64,000 nucleotides of DNA from DATGYC01 sp035298385 (GTDB lineage: Bacteria; Bacillota; Sulfobacillia; Symbiobacteriales; Symbiobacteriaceae), in the NCBI GenBank assembly GCA_035298385.1, contig DATGYC010000131.1, forward strand, positions 5,794 through 69,793, written 5' to 3'. The notes beneath the pieces were generated by a model. The model ran no database searches. It saw only the letters and a list, made by a program, of their open reading frames with translations, and was not told the DNA's origin. The position numbers were made by a program, and so were the translations under genes. This document shows positions 14,541 through 24,018 of this stretch, piece by piece; position 1 is the stretch's first letter, and the number at the start of each line of letters is the position of its first letter.

Positions 14541-16994
14541 TTACTCCTCGTCATCTTCCTTCGCTTCCACCTGGGCGACCGCTGCGACACGGTCCTTCTC
14601 ATCCAGGTTCATCACCTGCACGCCCTGGGTCGAGCGGCCGGTCTGGCGAATCGAGGCGACAGGGATCCGGATCAGGACGCCCTGTTCCGAAACAAGCACA
14701 AGATCATGACCCTCGGTGACGGTCTTGACCGCCACCAACTGGCCGTGCTTCTGCGGAATCAACTGGATCGTCTTGACACCGCGTGCTCCACGCTTGTAGG
14801 ACGGGTAGTCGCTGACCGGAGTCCGCTTGCCAACACCGTTGCTGGTGACGACAAGCATGTCACGACCTTCGTCGACCACGTCGACGCCGATCACCATATC
14901 TTCCGGTCCACTTAGGTTGATACCGCGTACGCCACGAGCATCACGGCCCATGGAGCGGACCTCTTCCTCGTGGAAGCGGTTCGCGTAACCCTCGGACGAG
15001 ACCAGCATGATCTCGGCGTTGCCGTTGGTCATGCGGACGCCCACGAGGGAATCATCATCCTCCAAGCGGATTGCGATGATGCCGGTCGCCCGGACATTCG
15101 CGAAATCGGAGAGCGTGGTCTTCTTCACGACGCCCAGACGGGTGGCAAAGAAGAGATAGTACTCCTCGGCTTCGATCGACTTCTTGATCGGGATAACGGT
15201 CTGGACCTTCTCACCAGGGTTAAGCTGCAGCACGTTGACGACCGACGTGCCGCGCGCCTGGCGAGAGGCCTCCGGAATCTCATGGCACTTGACCCGGAAG
15301 ACACGACCACGATCCGTAAAGAACATCATGTGATCATGCGTCGTGGCGTGGAAGAGATGCTCGATGAAGTCCTCTTCCTTGGCCGCGGCGCCCTGGATGC
15401 CACGGCCACCACGCCGTTGCTGGCGGTAGGTAGAGACTGGCACTCGCTTGATGTAGCCGGTATGGGTGAGGGTGATCACGACGTCCTCGTCAGCGATCAG
15501 GTCCTCAATCTCCAGGTCGCCCTCCTCGGCCATGATCTTGGTCAGGCGCGGGGTGGCGTACTTGCGGCGAATCTCCGCAATCTCCTGCTTGATAATCTTG
15601 TACTGCATCTCCTGCGAGTTGATGACCGCACGCAGATAGGCGATCCGATCCATCAGCTCGTTGAACTCCTCCTGGAGCTTCTCACGCTCCAGGGCGGTCA
15701 GTCGGCGGAGCTGCATGTCCAAGATGTGCTGTGCCTGAATTTCGGTGAAGCTAAACTGAGCGATCAAGCGCTCACGCGCCGCCTCTGTGGTGGGCGAGGA
15801 GCGGATCGTCTGAATCACCTGATCGATGACGTCAAGTGCCTTCAGTAGACCCTCGACGATGTGGGCACGGGCCTCCGCCTTGGCCAGGTCGAACTTAGCC
15901 CGCCGCACCACGACGTCCAACTGGTGCTGGATGTAATAGTGCAGGATCTGCTTCAGGTTGAGCAGGAGCGGGCGCCCGTCCACCAGCGCCAGGTGGTTCA
16001 TGCCGAAGTTCTGCTGCAGCTGCGTAAACTTGTAGAGCTGGTTGAGCAGGACATTCCCGTTCACGTCACGCCGGAGTTCAATGACGATTCGCATACCAGT
16101 CCGGTCGGTCTCGTCCCGGAGGTCAGTGATGCCCTCGATCTTCTTGTCCCTGTGCAACTCGGCGATCTTTTCGATCAGCCTCGCCTTGTTGACGTTGTAC
16201 GGGATCTCCGTGACAACAATGCGGGTCTTGCCGTTCGCCATGGTCTCAAGCTGCGCCTTCGCCCGCTGGGTGATGATCCCCTTGCCGGTTGCGTAGGCCT
16301 TCTTGATCCCTTCACGGCCAAGAATCATTGAGCCTGTCGGGAAGTCCGGGCCCTTGATGATCCCGTTTAGCTCCTCGATGGTGATCGACGGATTTTCGAT
16401 GAGGGCGACAACACCATCAATCACCTCGCCCAAGTTATGGGGCGGGATGTTCGTGGCCATACCGACGGCGATGCCCGTCGATCCGTTGACCAGCAGGTTC
16501 GGGAAGCGCGCCGGCATGACCGACGGCTCCTTCGTGCTGTTGTCGAAGTTGTCCTCAAAGTCGACCGTATCCTTCTCGATGTCGGTCAACAGTTCGCCGG
16601 CCAGCTTAGAGAGACGGGCCTCCGTGTAACGCATAGCAGCGGGGCGGTCACCGTCGACCGAGCCGAAGTTCCCCTGGCCATCGACCAGCGGCTGCCGCAT
16701 CACCCATTCCTGGGCGAGACGAGCCATGGTGTCATAGACAGACTGGTCACCGTGCGGGTGATAGTTACCAAGGACTTCGCCGACGGTCTTCGCTGACTTT
16801 TGGTACGGCTTGTCGGCCGTATTTCCGCGCTCGTACATCGCGTACAGAATGCGGCGCTGGACCGGCTTAAGACCGTCGCGCACATCCGGCAGCGCTCGTC
16901 CTACGATGACCGACATGGCATAGGTCAGGTAGGAGTTCTCCATCTCCTCCGTTAGTTCTCTAGGGAGGAGCTTCTCTGCAAATTCTCCAGACAC
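14541..16994 (-). CDS. gyrA: DNA gyrase subunit A
   Basis: 817 residues with the breakage-reunion domain (catalytic Tyr123 in AAMRYTEARL) and the C-terminal DNA-wrapping beta-pinwheel with the GyrA box QRRGGRG, so it is gyrase and not topoisomerase IV. The tail EAKEDDEE is acidic. The quinolone-contact segment reads YHPHGDQSVYD: the position equal to E. coli Ser83 is Gln84, while the Asp87 equivalent (Asp88) is kept. GTG start with AGGAGG upstream; it lies 71 bases after gyrB on the same strand. Supercoiling control of the pair is usual but cannot be read here. Confidence 0.98.
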   Translation of the reverse strand: MSGEFAEKLLPRELTEEMENSYLTYAMSVIVGRALPDVRDGLKPVQRRILYAMYERGNTADKPYQKSAKTVGEVLGNYHPHGDQSVYDTMARLAQEWVMRQPLVDGQGNFGSVDGDRPAAMRYTEARLSKLAGELLTDIEKDTVDFEDNFDNSTKEPSVMPARFPNLLVNGSTGIAVGMATNIPPHNLGEVIDGVVALIENPSITIEELNGIIKGPDFPTGSMILGREGIKKAYATGKGIITQRAKAQLETMANGKTRIVVTEIPYNVNKARLIEKIAELHRDKKIEGITDLRDETDRTGMRIVIELRRDVNGNVLLNQLYKFTQLQQNFGMNHLALVDGRPLLLNLKQILHYYIQHQLDVVVRRAKFDLAKAEARAHIVEGLLKALDVIDQVIQTIRSSPTTEAARERLIAQFSFTEIQAQHILDMQLRRLTALEREKLQEEFNELMDRIAYLRAVINSQEMQYKIIKQEIAEIRRKYATPRLTKIMAEEGDLEIEDLIADEDVVITLTHTGYIKRVPVSTYRQQRRGGRGIQGAAAKEEDFIEHLFHATTHDHMMFFTDRGRVFRVKCHEIPEASRQARGTSVVNVLQLNPGEKVQTVIPIKKSIEAEEYYLFFATRLGVVKKTTLSDFANVRATGIIAIRLEDDDSLVGVRMTNGNAEIMLVSSEGYANRFHEEEVRSMGRDARGVRGINLSGPEDMVIGVDVVDEGRDMLVVTSNGVGKRTPVSDYPSYKRGARGVKTIQLIPQKHGQLVAVKTVTEGHDLVLVSEQGVLIRIPVASIRQTGRSTQGVQVMNLDEKDRVAAVAQVEAKEDDEE

Positions 16995-17065
16995 GTGCCT
17001 GCCTCCTGACTGCGCACCGAATCCCTACGGCGCTAAAATCGTGATGCCTCGGGATTCGGAGCTTG

Positions 17066-19039
17066 TTAGCCGATCGTATCCAGATTGCTTACCAGGTGGG
17101 CGTTCCGCTCAATAAAGTCGCGGCGGGGTTCGACCTTGTCGCCCATCAGGATCTCGAAAGCCTCCTCAGCTCGACGCAGTTCGTCCTCCAGATCGCGGTC
17201 AAGCTTGACCTGGAAGAGTGTGCGGCGGGCCGGGTCCATCGTGGTCTCCCAGAGCTGTTCGGCATTCATCTCGCCCAGGCCCTTGTAGCGCTGGGGCTTC
17301 TCAGAGATACCGCCGATCCGCTGGATGGTGCGATCCTTCTCCTCGTCGGAGTAGGCGTAGTAGACCTGCTTGCCCTTCTTGATCATGTACAGGGGCGGGT
17401 TAGCAAAGTACAAGTTACCCGTAAGGATCAGATCCTTCATGTGGCGATAGAAGAAGGTCAAGAGCAGGGTCCGAATGTGCGAGCCATCAACGTCGGCATC
17501 GGTCATGATGACGACCTTGTGGTACTTGATCTTGTTGATGTCAAAGTCATCGCCCACGCTCGCACCAATCGCCGAGATGATCGTCCGGACTTCCTCATGG
17601 GAGAGGACCTTGTCCAAACGGGCCTTTTCGACATTGATGATCTTGCCGCGCAGAGGCAGGATCGCCTGGATGCGGCGGTCGCGACCCTGCTTAGCCGAGC
17701 CGCCGGCCGAGTCACCCTCAACGAGGAAGAGTTCGCATTCGCGCGGATCGCGTGAGGAGCAGTCGGTCAGCTTACCAGGCAGGGCCGTGATCTCAAGGGC
17801 GCTCTTACGGCGGACGAGCTCGCGGGCCTTTCGCGCCGCCTCACGGGCACGGGCAGCTGAGACGGACTTCTCGATCAGCTTCTTCGCAATCTGGGGGTTC
17901 TCGTCCAGGAACTCAAGCAGCTTCTCGGAGACGATTGAGGCGACAACGGCCTCCATCTCGGAGTTGCCCAACTTGCCCTTGGTCTGGCCCTCAAACTGCG
18001 GATTCTGCAACTTGACGGAGAGAACGGCCGTCATGCCTTCACGGATATCTTCACCCGAAAGGTTGTCCTCGTTATCCTTCAGCAACTTCTGCTTGCGCGC
18101 ATAGTTGTTGATGACGCGCGTTAGGGATGACTTAAAGCCGGTCTCGTGCGTGCCGCCTTCGACCGTGCGAATGTTGTTGGCGTACGAGTAGATGGTTTCG
18201 CTATAGGCATCGGTGTACTGGATCGACAGTTCCACTTCATGCTCCGCCGTGGCATGGCGGACATAGATCGGCTCGGGATGTAGTTCCTGGCGAGCACGGT
18301 TCAGGTACTCGACGAAGGATTTGAGTCCCTCGTTGTACTTGTACCGGTACTCCGCCTTGGAACGCTCGTCGATCACATGGATGAAAAGGCCCATGTTTAG
18401 GAACGCCGTATCGCGGGTACGGCTGATGACCGTATCCGCTTCAAAAGCGATCGATTCGAAGATGGTGGGGTCCGGCCAGAAGCGGACGTAGGTGCCGTGT
18501 TCGGTCGTGTCACCAATGCGGCGCAGTTCATAAGCAGCCTTGCCGCCGTTCTCGAATTGGATCTCGTAGATGCCGCCCTTGTGGCAGACGCGTACGTAGA
18601 CCTTGGCGGAGAGGGCGTTAACGACCGAGGCGCCCACGCCATGGAGGCCGCCCGAGACTTTATAGGCACCACCGCCGAACTTGCCGCCAGCGTGCAGGAC
18701 GGTATAGACGGTCTCAACGGTCGAGATCCCCGTCTTTGGGTGGATGTCGACCGGGATGCCGCGCCCGTTATCCTGAACAGAGACGGAGCCGTCATCGTGC
18801 AGGGTGATCGTAATCGTATCGCAGAAGCCGGCAAGCCGCTCATCAACGGCGTTATCGACAATCTCCCAGATCAGATGATGGAGGCCCCGGATGTTCGTGC
18901 CGCCGATATACATGCCCGGGCGCTTGCGCACTGCTTCCAGGCCTTCGAGCACCTGAATTTGGGCGCCGGTATAATCAACGGCCGAGCCCGTTTCAAGTCT
19001 CCCCTCATCATGCGAGGGGAGTTTCTTTTCGTCAGACAC
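17066..19039 (-). CDS. gyrB: DNA gyrase subunit B
   Basis: ATPase subunit of gyrase. 657 residues: GHKL ATPase (VRKRPGMYIGGT, the catalytic Glu in EIVDNAVDE, VQDNGRGIPVDIHPKTG, GGLHGVGASVVNALS), transducer domain, TOPRIM domain (LFLVEGDSAGGSAKQGRDR and the Mg-binding TDADVDGSHIRTLLL) and the C-terminal GyrA-binding part (KGLGEMNAEQLWETTMDP). No insertion is seen in TOPRIM, as expected for the short Gram-positive type. GTG start after GAGGGAGG. It lies downstream of remB with a gap holding a promoter, so it may be transcribed both alone and from the dnaA side. Confidence 0.98.
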   Translation of the reverse strand: MSDEKKLPSHDEGRLETGSAVDYTGAQIQVLEGLEAVRKRPGMYIGGTNIRGLHHLIWEIVDNAVDERLAGFCDTITITLHDDGSVSVQDNGRGIPVDIHPKTGISTVETVYTVLHAGGKFGGGAYKVSGGLHGVGASVVNALSAKVYVRVCHKGGIYEIQFENGGKAAYELRRIGDTTEHGTYVRFWPDPTIFESIAFEADTVISRTRDTAFLNMGLFIHVIDERSKAEYRYKYNEGLKSFVEYLNRARQELHPEPIYVRHATAEHEVELSIQYTDAYSETIYSYANNIRTVEGGTHETGFKSSLTRVINNYARKQKLLKDNEDNLSGEDIREGMTAVLSVKLQNPQFEGQTKGKLGNSEMEAVVASIVSEKLLEFLDENPQIAKKLIEKSVSAARAREAARKARELVRRKSALEITALPGKLTDCSSRDPRECELFLVEGDSAGGSAKQGRDRRIQAILPLRGKIINVEKARLDKVLSHEEVRTIISAIGASVGDDFDINKIKYHKVVIMTDADVDGSHIRTLLLTFFYRHMKDLILTGNLYFANPPLYMIKKGKQVYYAYSDEEKDRTIQRIGGISEKPQRYKGLGEMNAEQLWETTMDPARRTLFQVKLDRDLEDELRRAEEAFEILMGDKVEPRRDFIERNAHLVSNLDTIG

Positions 19040-19136
19040 CGAGGTTCCTCCCTCACTGGTAATCGTTCTTGCCCATCTCGCGCGGAGCTGAATCCGCCTC
19101 GTCAGCAGAGATGGATGGTCCTTCTATAACAGATAA

Positions 19137-19166
19137 AGAGTAGCACAGTTCCTTCCAGTCTTACAA
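19137..19166 (-). promoter_or_regulatory. Probable gyrB promoter
   Basis: On the - strand TTGTAA (19166-19161) and TACTCT (19142-19137) with an 18-base spacer, about 100 bases before the gyrB GTG. Both hexamers match the sigma-A consensus at four of six positions. Confidence 0.5.
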
Positions 19167-19176
19167 GTAACGTGCT

Positions 19177-19446
19177 TTAGGACGCTGTTCCTGGTAGCGA
19201 GAAGTGATGCTGCTCCGCTCGCTTTTTTAGGGTGGCGGAGGAGATGGGGGAAAGAAAGAGCTCCGCCTCCGTAAGCACGAGACTCTTCGCTTGACCACCA
19301 GAGAGATCCGTTAGCACCCGGCCCACCTGGAGTTGACGCACTAACTCCTGGACGGGGGCGCCAGGACCCCCGCCACTGCGTAGGTTGAGGATGGCGATCA
19401 CCCGACCGACATTAACGACAACGTCGCCCCCAACATGCAGAAACAC
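19177..19446 (-). CDS. remB: RemB-like (DUF370) regulatory protein
   Basis: 89 residues. The first half, FLHVGGDVVVNVGRVIAILNL, is the conserved start of the small DUF370/RemA-RemB DNA-binding family; B. subtilis encodes remB (yaaB) at exactly this place between recF and gyrB. RemA/RemB activate extracellular-matrix and osmoprotection genes in Bacillus; a regulatory role here is inferred by family and position only. The GTG start directly follows the recF TAG with no spacing, so translation is coupled. The C-terminal half has a Lys/Arg-rich stretch (TLKKRAEQHHFS). Confidence 0.88.
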   Translation of the reverse strand: MFLHVGGDVVVNVGRVIAILNLRSGGGPGAPVQELVRQLQVGRVLTDLSGGQAKSLVLTEAELFLSPISSATLKKRAEQHHFSLPGTAS

Positions 19447-20574
19447 CTAGAGCGCCCCCTTTTCCAGTTCCGTAACCTGACCTGTTTGGACTTGAAAGAG
19501 TGCGTGATCGGACGGCCAGGTGCGAACCATCAAGTCCTCTAAGTCTGTGCAGCTGACAAAGGTTTGAACGCCTTCGCGCACGGCATGAAGCAAGAAGTGC
19601 CGCCGGTGTGGATCGAGTTCGGAGGCGACATCGTCCAGCAGCAGAACGGGGTATTCACCAAGTTCCTCGTACATGTACTGGAGTTCTGCCAACTTTAGGG
19701 CGAGAACGGCGGTGCGTTGTTGCCCTTGTGAGCCGTAGAGCCGGGCATCTGTACCGTTGATCTGGAACTGCAGGTCATCACGGTGTGGGCCGACCAGGGT
19801 GATCTGGCGGCGCATCTCATCGCGGCGCCGCTGCTCTAGCAATCGCCAGAGTTGTTCCTCGGCAGCGGGGATTGTGAGTGGCTCATCGTTTGCGACGACC
19901 TGGCTCTCGTACTGGAGCAGCAACTGTTCACGGCCGCTTGAGAGCGTCTCGTGGTAGGTAGCTGCAAGGGGGGAGAGGCGAGCAACGGATTGGGCCCGAC
20001 GGACGATGAGCTGGGCGCCCGTTGCCACCAACTGCTGGTCGTAGATCTCCATCAAGGACCGATCAACACCCTCTCGCTTCAAGAGGGTGTTTCGCTGTTG
20101 CATGACCTTGGTATAGGCGATGAGGTGATGCAAATAGGTCTGCGAGAGTTGAGAGATCTCGATGTCCAGGAAGCGTCGTCGGCCAGCAGGGGCGCCCTTC
20201 ACCAGTTGCAGATCATCGGGTGAAAAGAAGACGCTACCTAGATTGCCGACAAGGCTGGCGATGCGTTGCTCCGTTATGCCATTGATCCGTAATTGTTTGC
20301 GTGTCTCCGTACCAAGCGTCAATTCCAGGGACATCTCCCCGGTCTGACGCATGACCGAAGCCTTGGCGGTCAACAGATTCGACCCAGCCATGATCAATTC
20401 GGCGTCGCGGCTGGTTCGATGACTCTTGCCCGTTGACAACAGATAGATTGACTCTAGCAGGTTTGTCTTTCCCTGGGCATTGTCGCCATGAACAACATTG
20501 AGCCCGGGGGAGAACGAGAGATCGAGCTCTTTATAGTTGCGGTAGTGGTGTAGCTGAAGGGAACGAACCCACAC
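19447..20574 (-). CDS. recF: DNA replication and repair protein RecF
   Basis: SMC-like ABC ATPase that helps load RecA at gaps. 375 residues with the N-terminal LHHYRNYKELDLSF, Walker A GDNAQGKTNLLE, the signature region SQGQQRTAVLALKLAE and Walker B YPVLLLDDVASELD. The GTG start is three bases after the S4-protein stop and the stop abuts the remB start, so it is embedded in the dnaN-S4-recF-remB string. Length and motifs are normal. Confidence 0.97.
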   Translation of the reverse strand: MWVRSLQLHHYRNYKELDLSFSPGLNVVHGDNAQGKTNLLESIYLLSTGKSHRTSRDAELIMAGSNLLTAKASVMRQTGEMSLELTLGTETRKQLRINGITEQRIASLVGNLGSVFFSPDDLQLVKGAPAGRRRFLDIEISQLSQTYLHHLIAYTKVMQQRNTLLKREGVDRSLMEIYDQQLVATGAQLIVRRAQSVARLSPLAATYHETLSSGREQLLLQYESQVVANDEPLTIPAAEEQLWRLLEQRRRDEMRRQITLVGPHRDDLQFQINGTDARLYGSQGQQRTAVLALKLAELQYMYEELGEYPVLLLDDVASELDPHRRHFLLHAVREGVQTFVSCTDLEDLMVRTWPSDHALFQVQTGQVTELEKGAL

Positions 20575-20577
20575 CAG

Positions 20578-20805
20578 CTAGCCCTCCTCAGCGGCAATCT
20601 GCCACTCGCCCTCTCCCGTAATGAGAACGTGATCGTTAGGGCGTAGCTTACGCCCGCGGCGCAGTTCTTTCTCGCCATTGACTTGAATGAGTCCAGAGGC
20701 GATGAGAGCCTTGGCATGCCCGCCTGTGCCAGCGATGTTAATCCACTTCAGAAACGCGTCTAGCGTAATGAATTCAGTCCTGATCTGCACCTGTTTGACA
20801 GCCAT
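20578..20805 (-). CDS. yaaA: S4-domain RNA-binding protein (YaaA/RlbA type)
   Basis: 75 residues comprising one S4 domain: ITLDAFLKWINIAGTGGHAKALIASGLIQVNGE followed by the strand pair RRGRKLRPNDHVLI. This small protein lies between dnaN and recF in many Bacillota. In Bacillus it is tied to ribosome assembly; the role here is by family. It begins nine bases after the dnaN stop. Confidence 0.92.
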   Translation of the reverse strand: MAVKQVQIRTEFITLDAFLKWINIAGTGGHAKALIASGLIQVNGEKELRRGRKLRPNDHVLITGEGEWQIAAEEG

Positions 20806-20814
20806 GTGATCGCC

Positions 20815-21921
20815 CTAGAACGAGATCAGGGGCAGCACTACGTAGATAAACTGCGTATGCTCTGTTGGCTGTAAGCGCGCTGCAGTGCGACTTCCCGAGC
20901 ACTGGAGACGGATCTCATTGTCTTCGGTCACCTTGAGGAAGTCCAGGAGAAGTTTCGCGTTGAAAGCGATGTCTAGGGGATCGCCCTGGTGCTCTTCGAC
21001 GGAGACTTCTTCGTAGACCTGTCCTACTTCTGGGGCGTTAGAGCTGATGGCAATGCGGTTTGGACCGAGGGCGAGCTTAATTGAGCCGTCCTTGGCAATC
21101 AGGGTTGCGCGGTCCAGTGCCTCGGCAAATTCTGTGCGGTTCATGCGGACTTGAATGGGATAGTTCTGCGGTACAAGGCGCATGACGTCCGGGTATTGCC
21201 CTTCAAGTAGACGTGAGATAAGGCGGACCTTTCCCAAGTCGAAGAAGATTTGATTTGCCGTAACGGCGACCCGTGCGACCTCGTTAGGATCGTTCGTCAG
21301 GAGCCGGGACATTTCGTTCAGAGAACGGCTCGGAACGATGATGGAAAAGCTATGGTTGGACCCGTTTTCAACGAGTACCTCTGCTTGGGCGATGCGTGCC
21401 CCATTGGTGGCCGTGCCGGTGAGGACTTGCTCGCGCAACTTGAAGAGAACACCGGTCAACCACGGCTTCGACTCATCGCTACCTGCAGCAAAGGTCGTTT
21501 GCCGAGCCAAGTCGCGTAGGTGCACGTGTGCTGCGGTAAAGAGTGAGGCACCATCGGTCTCTGGCACTTGCGGGAAATGCTCAGGGGAGAACCCATGGAT
21601 GACATATTGCGACTTAGACCAACGTAGCGTGGCCGTCCAGTTGCGTGCTTCTGCCTCAATCTCGAGGTTACCAAAAGGGATGCGTCGGACCAGATCGGTT
21701 AGATAGCGTGCGGGGAGGACGATCTCTCCTGGTTCTAGGACAACACAGGTCGAGGTTGCTTCGATTGCAAGCTCCATATCGGTTGCTCGGGCAGTAAGAA
21801 GGTTATCCCGGGCGGAAAGGTAGATGCCTGAAAGAACGGGGATCGTGTTCTTGGTCGAGACAGCCTTAGAGACTGTGCCAAGTAAGGCGGTTAACGCCTC
21901 TTGGCTAACGGTGATCTTCAT
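20815..21921 (-). CDS. dnaN: DNA polymerase III beta sliding clamp
   Basis: 368 residues, three clamp repeats. The start MKITVSQEAL, the RYLTDLVRRIP segment and the C-terminal QPTEHTQFIYVVLPLI are typical. ATG at 21921 has AAGGAGGA seven bases away; a TTG just upstream is in frame but badly spaced. It is separated from dnaA by about 250 bases rich in DnaA-box-like sites, rather than by the short gap often seen. Confidence 0.97.
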   Translation of the reverse strand: MKITVSQEALTALLGTVSKAVSTKNTIPVLSGIYLSARDNLLTARATDMELAIEATSTCVVLEPGEIVLPARYLTDLVRRIPFGNLEIEAEARNWTATLRWSKSQYVIHGFSPEHFPQVPETDGASLFTAAHVHLRDLARQTTFAAGSDESKPWLTGVLFKLREQVLTGTATNGARIAQAEVLVENGSNHSFSIIVPSRSLNEMSRLLTNDPNEVARVAVTANQIFFDLGKVRLISRLLEGQYPDVMRLVPQNYPIQVRMNRTEFAEALDRATLIAKDGSIKLALGPNRIAISSNAPEVGQVYEEVSVEEHQGDPLDIAFNAKLLLDFLKVTEDNEIRLQCSGSRTAARLQPTEHTQFIYVVLPLISF

Positions 21922-22010
21922 CAAGGCTCCTCCTTCGTGCCGCGACCTTTGCGGCGTATCTAACTTGGGTAGACGTATCTTTCATTGATCGCAATGGTCA
22001 TTGTAGGGGC

Positions 22011-22175
22011 TGTGGATTTGTGGAAAAGCCCGTGGATATCCCGGCGGCCCGGCAATGAAGCACAGGGATAGACTGTGGAGAAGCATGTTCAATCTGTCCA
22101 CAGGGCAGGGGACAACTAGGGTGCAAACCTATAGGGGTCGGATATCCACAGTAGTTGTCCACAGTAAGTGGATAA
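22011..22175. promoter_or_regulatory. DnaA-box cluster between dnaA and dnaN (origin subregion)
   Basis: At least seven near-matches to TTATNCACA or its complement: TGTGGATTT 22011, CGTGGATAT 22031, TGTGGAGAA 22074, CTGTCCACA 22094, ATATCCACA 22142, TTGTCCACA 22155 and AGTGGATAA 22167. They lie on both strands and the last one touches the dnaA stop. With the cluster upstream of dnaA this gives the bipartite origin layout known from Bacillus. This part may also repress or time dnaN transcription. Confidence 0.75.
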
Positions 22176-23561
22176 TCAGTCCGACTTGATCCGCCCGATC
22201 AGCATCTCGATGGTGGCTGCGAAGGCGGGGTCATGATGGATATCCTCTGTAATCTTGTCGCAGGCGTGTAGGACCGTTGTATGGTCGCGCCCGCCAAAGA
22301 CCTCACCAATCTTCGGGAGGGAGGAGTCGGTTAACTCGCGCGAGAGGTACATGGCGATTTGGCGGGGGAAGGCGACGCTGCGAGAGCGGTTCCGCACCTC
22401 AAAGTCTTGCATGCGGATGTTGTAGTACTCAGCTACGATCTGCTTGATGTGGGGGATCGTAATCTGCTTGGGCCGGTTGGGCGGCAGGATGTCCTTGAGG
22501 GCGTAGGTCGCCATCTCTTGGGAGACAGGCATCCGCATCATATTGGAGTAAGCGACCACGCGCGTGAGGGCGCCCTCCAACTCGCGGATGTTGGTCTCGA
22601 TGTTTGAAGCAATATAGCCCATCACTTCGTTGGGCACATCCAGGTTCTCTAATTGTGCCCGCTTGCGGAGGATCGCAATGCGGGTCTCGAGGTCCGGTGC
22701 TTGGATGTCGCAAATCAAGCCCCACTCAAAGCGGGACCGTAGACGGTCCTCGAGGGTGGGGATCTCCTTAGGCGGCCGATCCGAGGAGAGGACAATCTGC
22801 TTGTTCGCCTCATGGATGGCATTGAAGGTATGGTAGAACTCTTCCTGGGTGCGTTCCTTCCCGGCCAGGAACTGAATGTCATCCACGAGCAGCACGTCAA
22901 CATGGCGATAGATTTTCTGGAATTCGGCGGTAGAGTTGTCCCGCAGGGCATTAATGAATTCGTTAGTGAAGGTCTCCGTCGAGACGTAGGCTACCTGTGC
23001 ACGGGGGTTTACACTCCGCACAAAGTGGCCAATGGCGTGCATCAGATGGGTCTTACCCAGTCCGACGCCACCATAGATAAATAGAGGGTTATAGGCCTTT
23101 GCCGGCGTCTCTGCAACGGCCAGGGAGGCCGCATGAGCGAATCGGTTGGAGTTACCGATTACGAACGTCTCAAAGGTGTATTTGGGATTCAGGGGCTTGA
23201 ACGAACTCTCAGCGGGGGCGGTAGATAGATGATGATGCCGCGTAGGTGTAGGGGGCATCTCTGGGGTCTCTGCTAGGGTTGTTGAAGTGTTGCCAGGCTC
23301 CTCAATCACGCCGGGGTTGGAGACAAACTTCAGCTGCATGTTGCGCTTGGTAATCTCCTTAAGCGCCTGCCTTAGCAGAACACCATAACGAGACTCCATG
23401 CGGTCCTTCGCAAACTCCCCTTGGACGCCAACAATAATCGTGTCTTCAACGACGGCAAGCGGCTTTGTGGTCCGGAGCCAGTTTTCAATGCTGGATTTGG
23501 GGAGCTGGCGCTCCAACATGTCCAGACACTGCTGCCAGACTTGGGTCAGCTCGGTCTTCAT
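22176..23561 (-). CDS. dnaA: Chromosomal replication initiator DnaA
   Basis: 461 residues. Domain I (about 1-85, WQQCLDMLERQLPKSSIENWL) binds partners such as DnaB; linker domain II is Thr/Pro/His-rich and short; domain III is AAA+ with Walker A GGVGLGKTHLMHA, Walker B LLVDDIQFLAGKERTQEEF and sensor motifs; domain IV has the DnaA-box-binding helix-turn-helix signature GEVFGGRDHTTVLHACDKI. ATG start after TAGGAGG. DnaA-box clusters flank the gene on both sides, so autoregulation is expected. It is transcribed away from rpmH, marking the polarity switch of the chromosome. Confidence 0.98.
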   Translation of the reverse strand: MKTELTQVWQQCLDMLERQLPKSSIENWLRTTKPLAVVEDTIIVGVQGEFAKDRMESRYGVLLRQALKEITKRNMQLKFVSNPGVIEEPGNTSTTLAETPEMPPTPTRHHHLSTAPAESSFKPLNPKYTFETFVIGNSNRFAHAASLAVAETPAKAYNPLFIYGGVGLGKTHLMHAIGHFVRSVNPRAQVAYVSTETFTNEFINALRDNSTAEFQKIYRHVDVLLVDDIQFLAGKERTQEEFYHTFNAIHEANKQIVLSSDRPPKEIPTLEDRLRSRFEWGLICDIQAPDLETRIAILRKRAQLENLDVPNEVMGYIASNIETNIRELEGALTRVVAYSNMMRMPVSQEMATYALKDILPPNRPKQITIPHIKQIVAEYYNIRMQDFEVRNRSRSVAFPRQIAMYLSRELTDSSLPKIGEVFGGRDHTTVLHACDKITEDIHHDPAFAATIEMLIGRIKSD

Positions 23562-24018
23562 GGGGTGCCTCCTAATGGGCGAGATCGCCGCGTTGACCGT
23601 GTATCAACACGTTAGTCACAGATATATCCACAAACTGTGCATAAAAAGTTGTGAGCCAATCCCCTCGCCTGGGAGGACCCAGACGAAGACTGGCTACCAA
23701 AACATGATAACAAAGGGAACCGAGCTTATCAACAAAGCCCACAGGCCTTACACACACTAAGAGCTATTGTTGGGGAAAAGTTACGGCACCCTTTGGATAA
23801 CTCCTGCCATGCGGGGGAGAAGTTGTGCCTTTTTATCCCCAACCACGGGAGGGGCTGGGATAGTTTGTGTGTGGGTATGTGGATGAAAATCGACAAGAAT
23901 AGATGTGCCACGAGGTTGTACACAGTATCCCCAGACGCAGAGGGGCCCTGCTGCACACCTGTTTCTGGACCAAATTGCCTCACATAAAAAGGATAGTTTT
24001 CGTGCGTACGGCCCAGGG
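23562..24018. other. Candidate oriC region between dnaA and rpmH
   Basis: About 455 bases without a gene, between divergent replication (dnaA, -) and translation (rpmH, +) genes. DnaA-box-like sites: ATATCCACA 23624, TGTGCATAA 23636 (exact match to the degenerate consensus), TTATCAACA 23726, TTACACACA 23748, TTTGGATAA 23792, TTATCCCCA 23833 and TGTGGATGA 23878. Short A/T-rich stretches (ATAAAAAGTT near 23641) could unwind, but no long AT-rich element stands out. The dnaA promoter must also lie here; I could not choose one with confidence. Confidence 0.75.

Noticed and set aside
14970..16331. Long open frames antisense to gyrA
   Set aside because: Same reason: gyrA is complete with all motifs, and the antisense products are low-complexity His/Asp/Arg/Leu strings.
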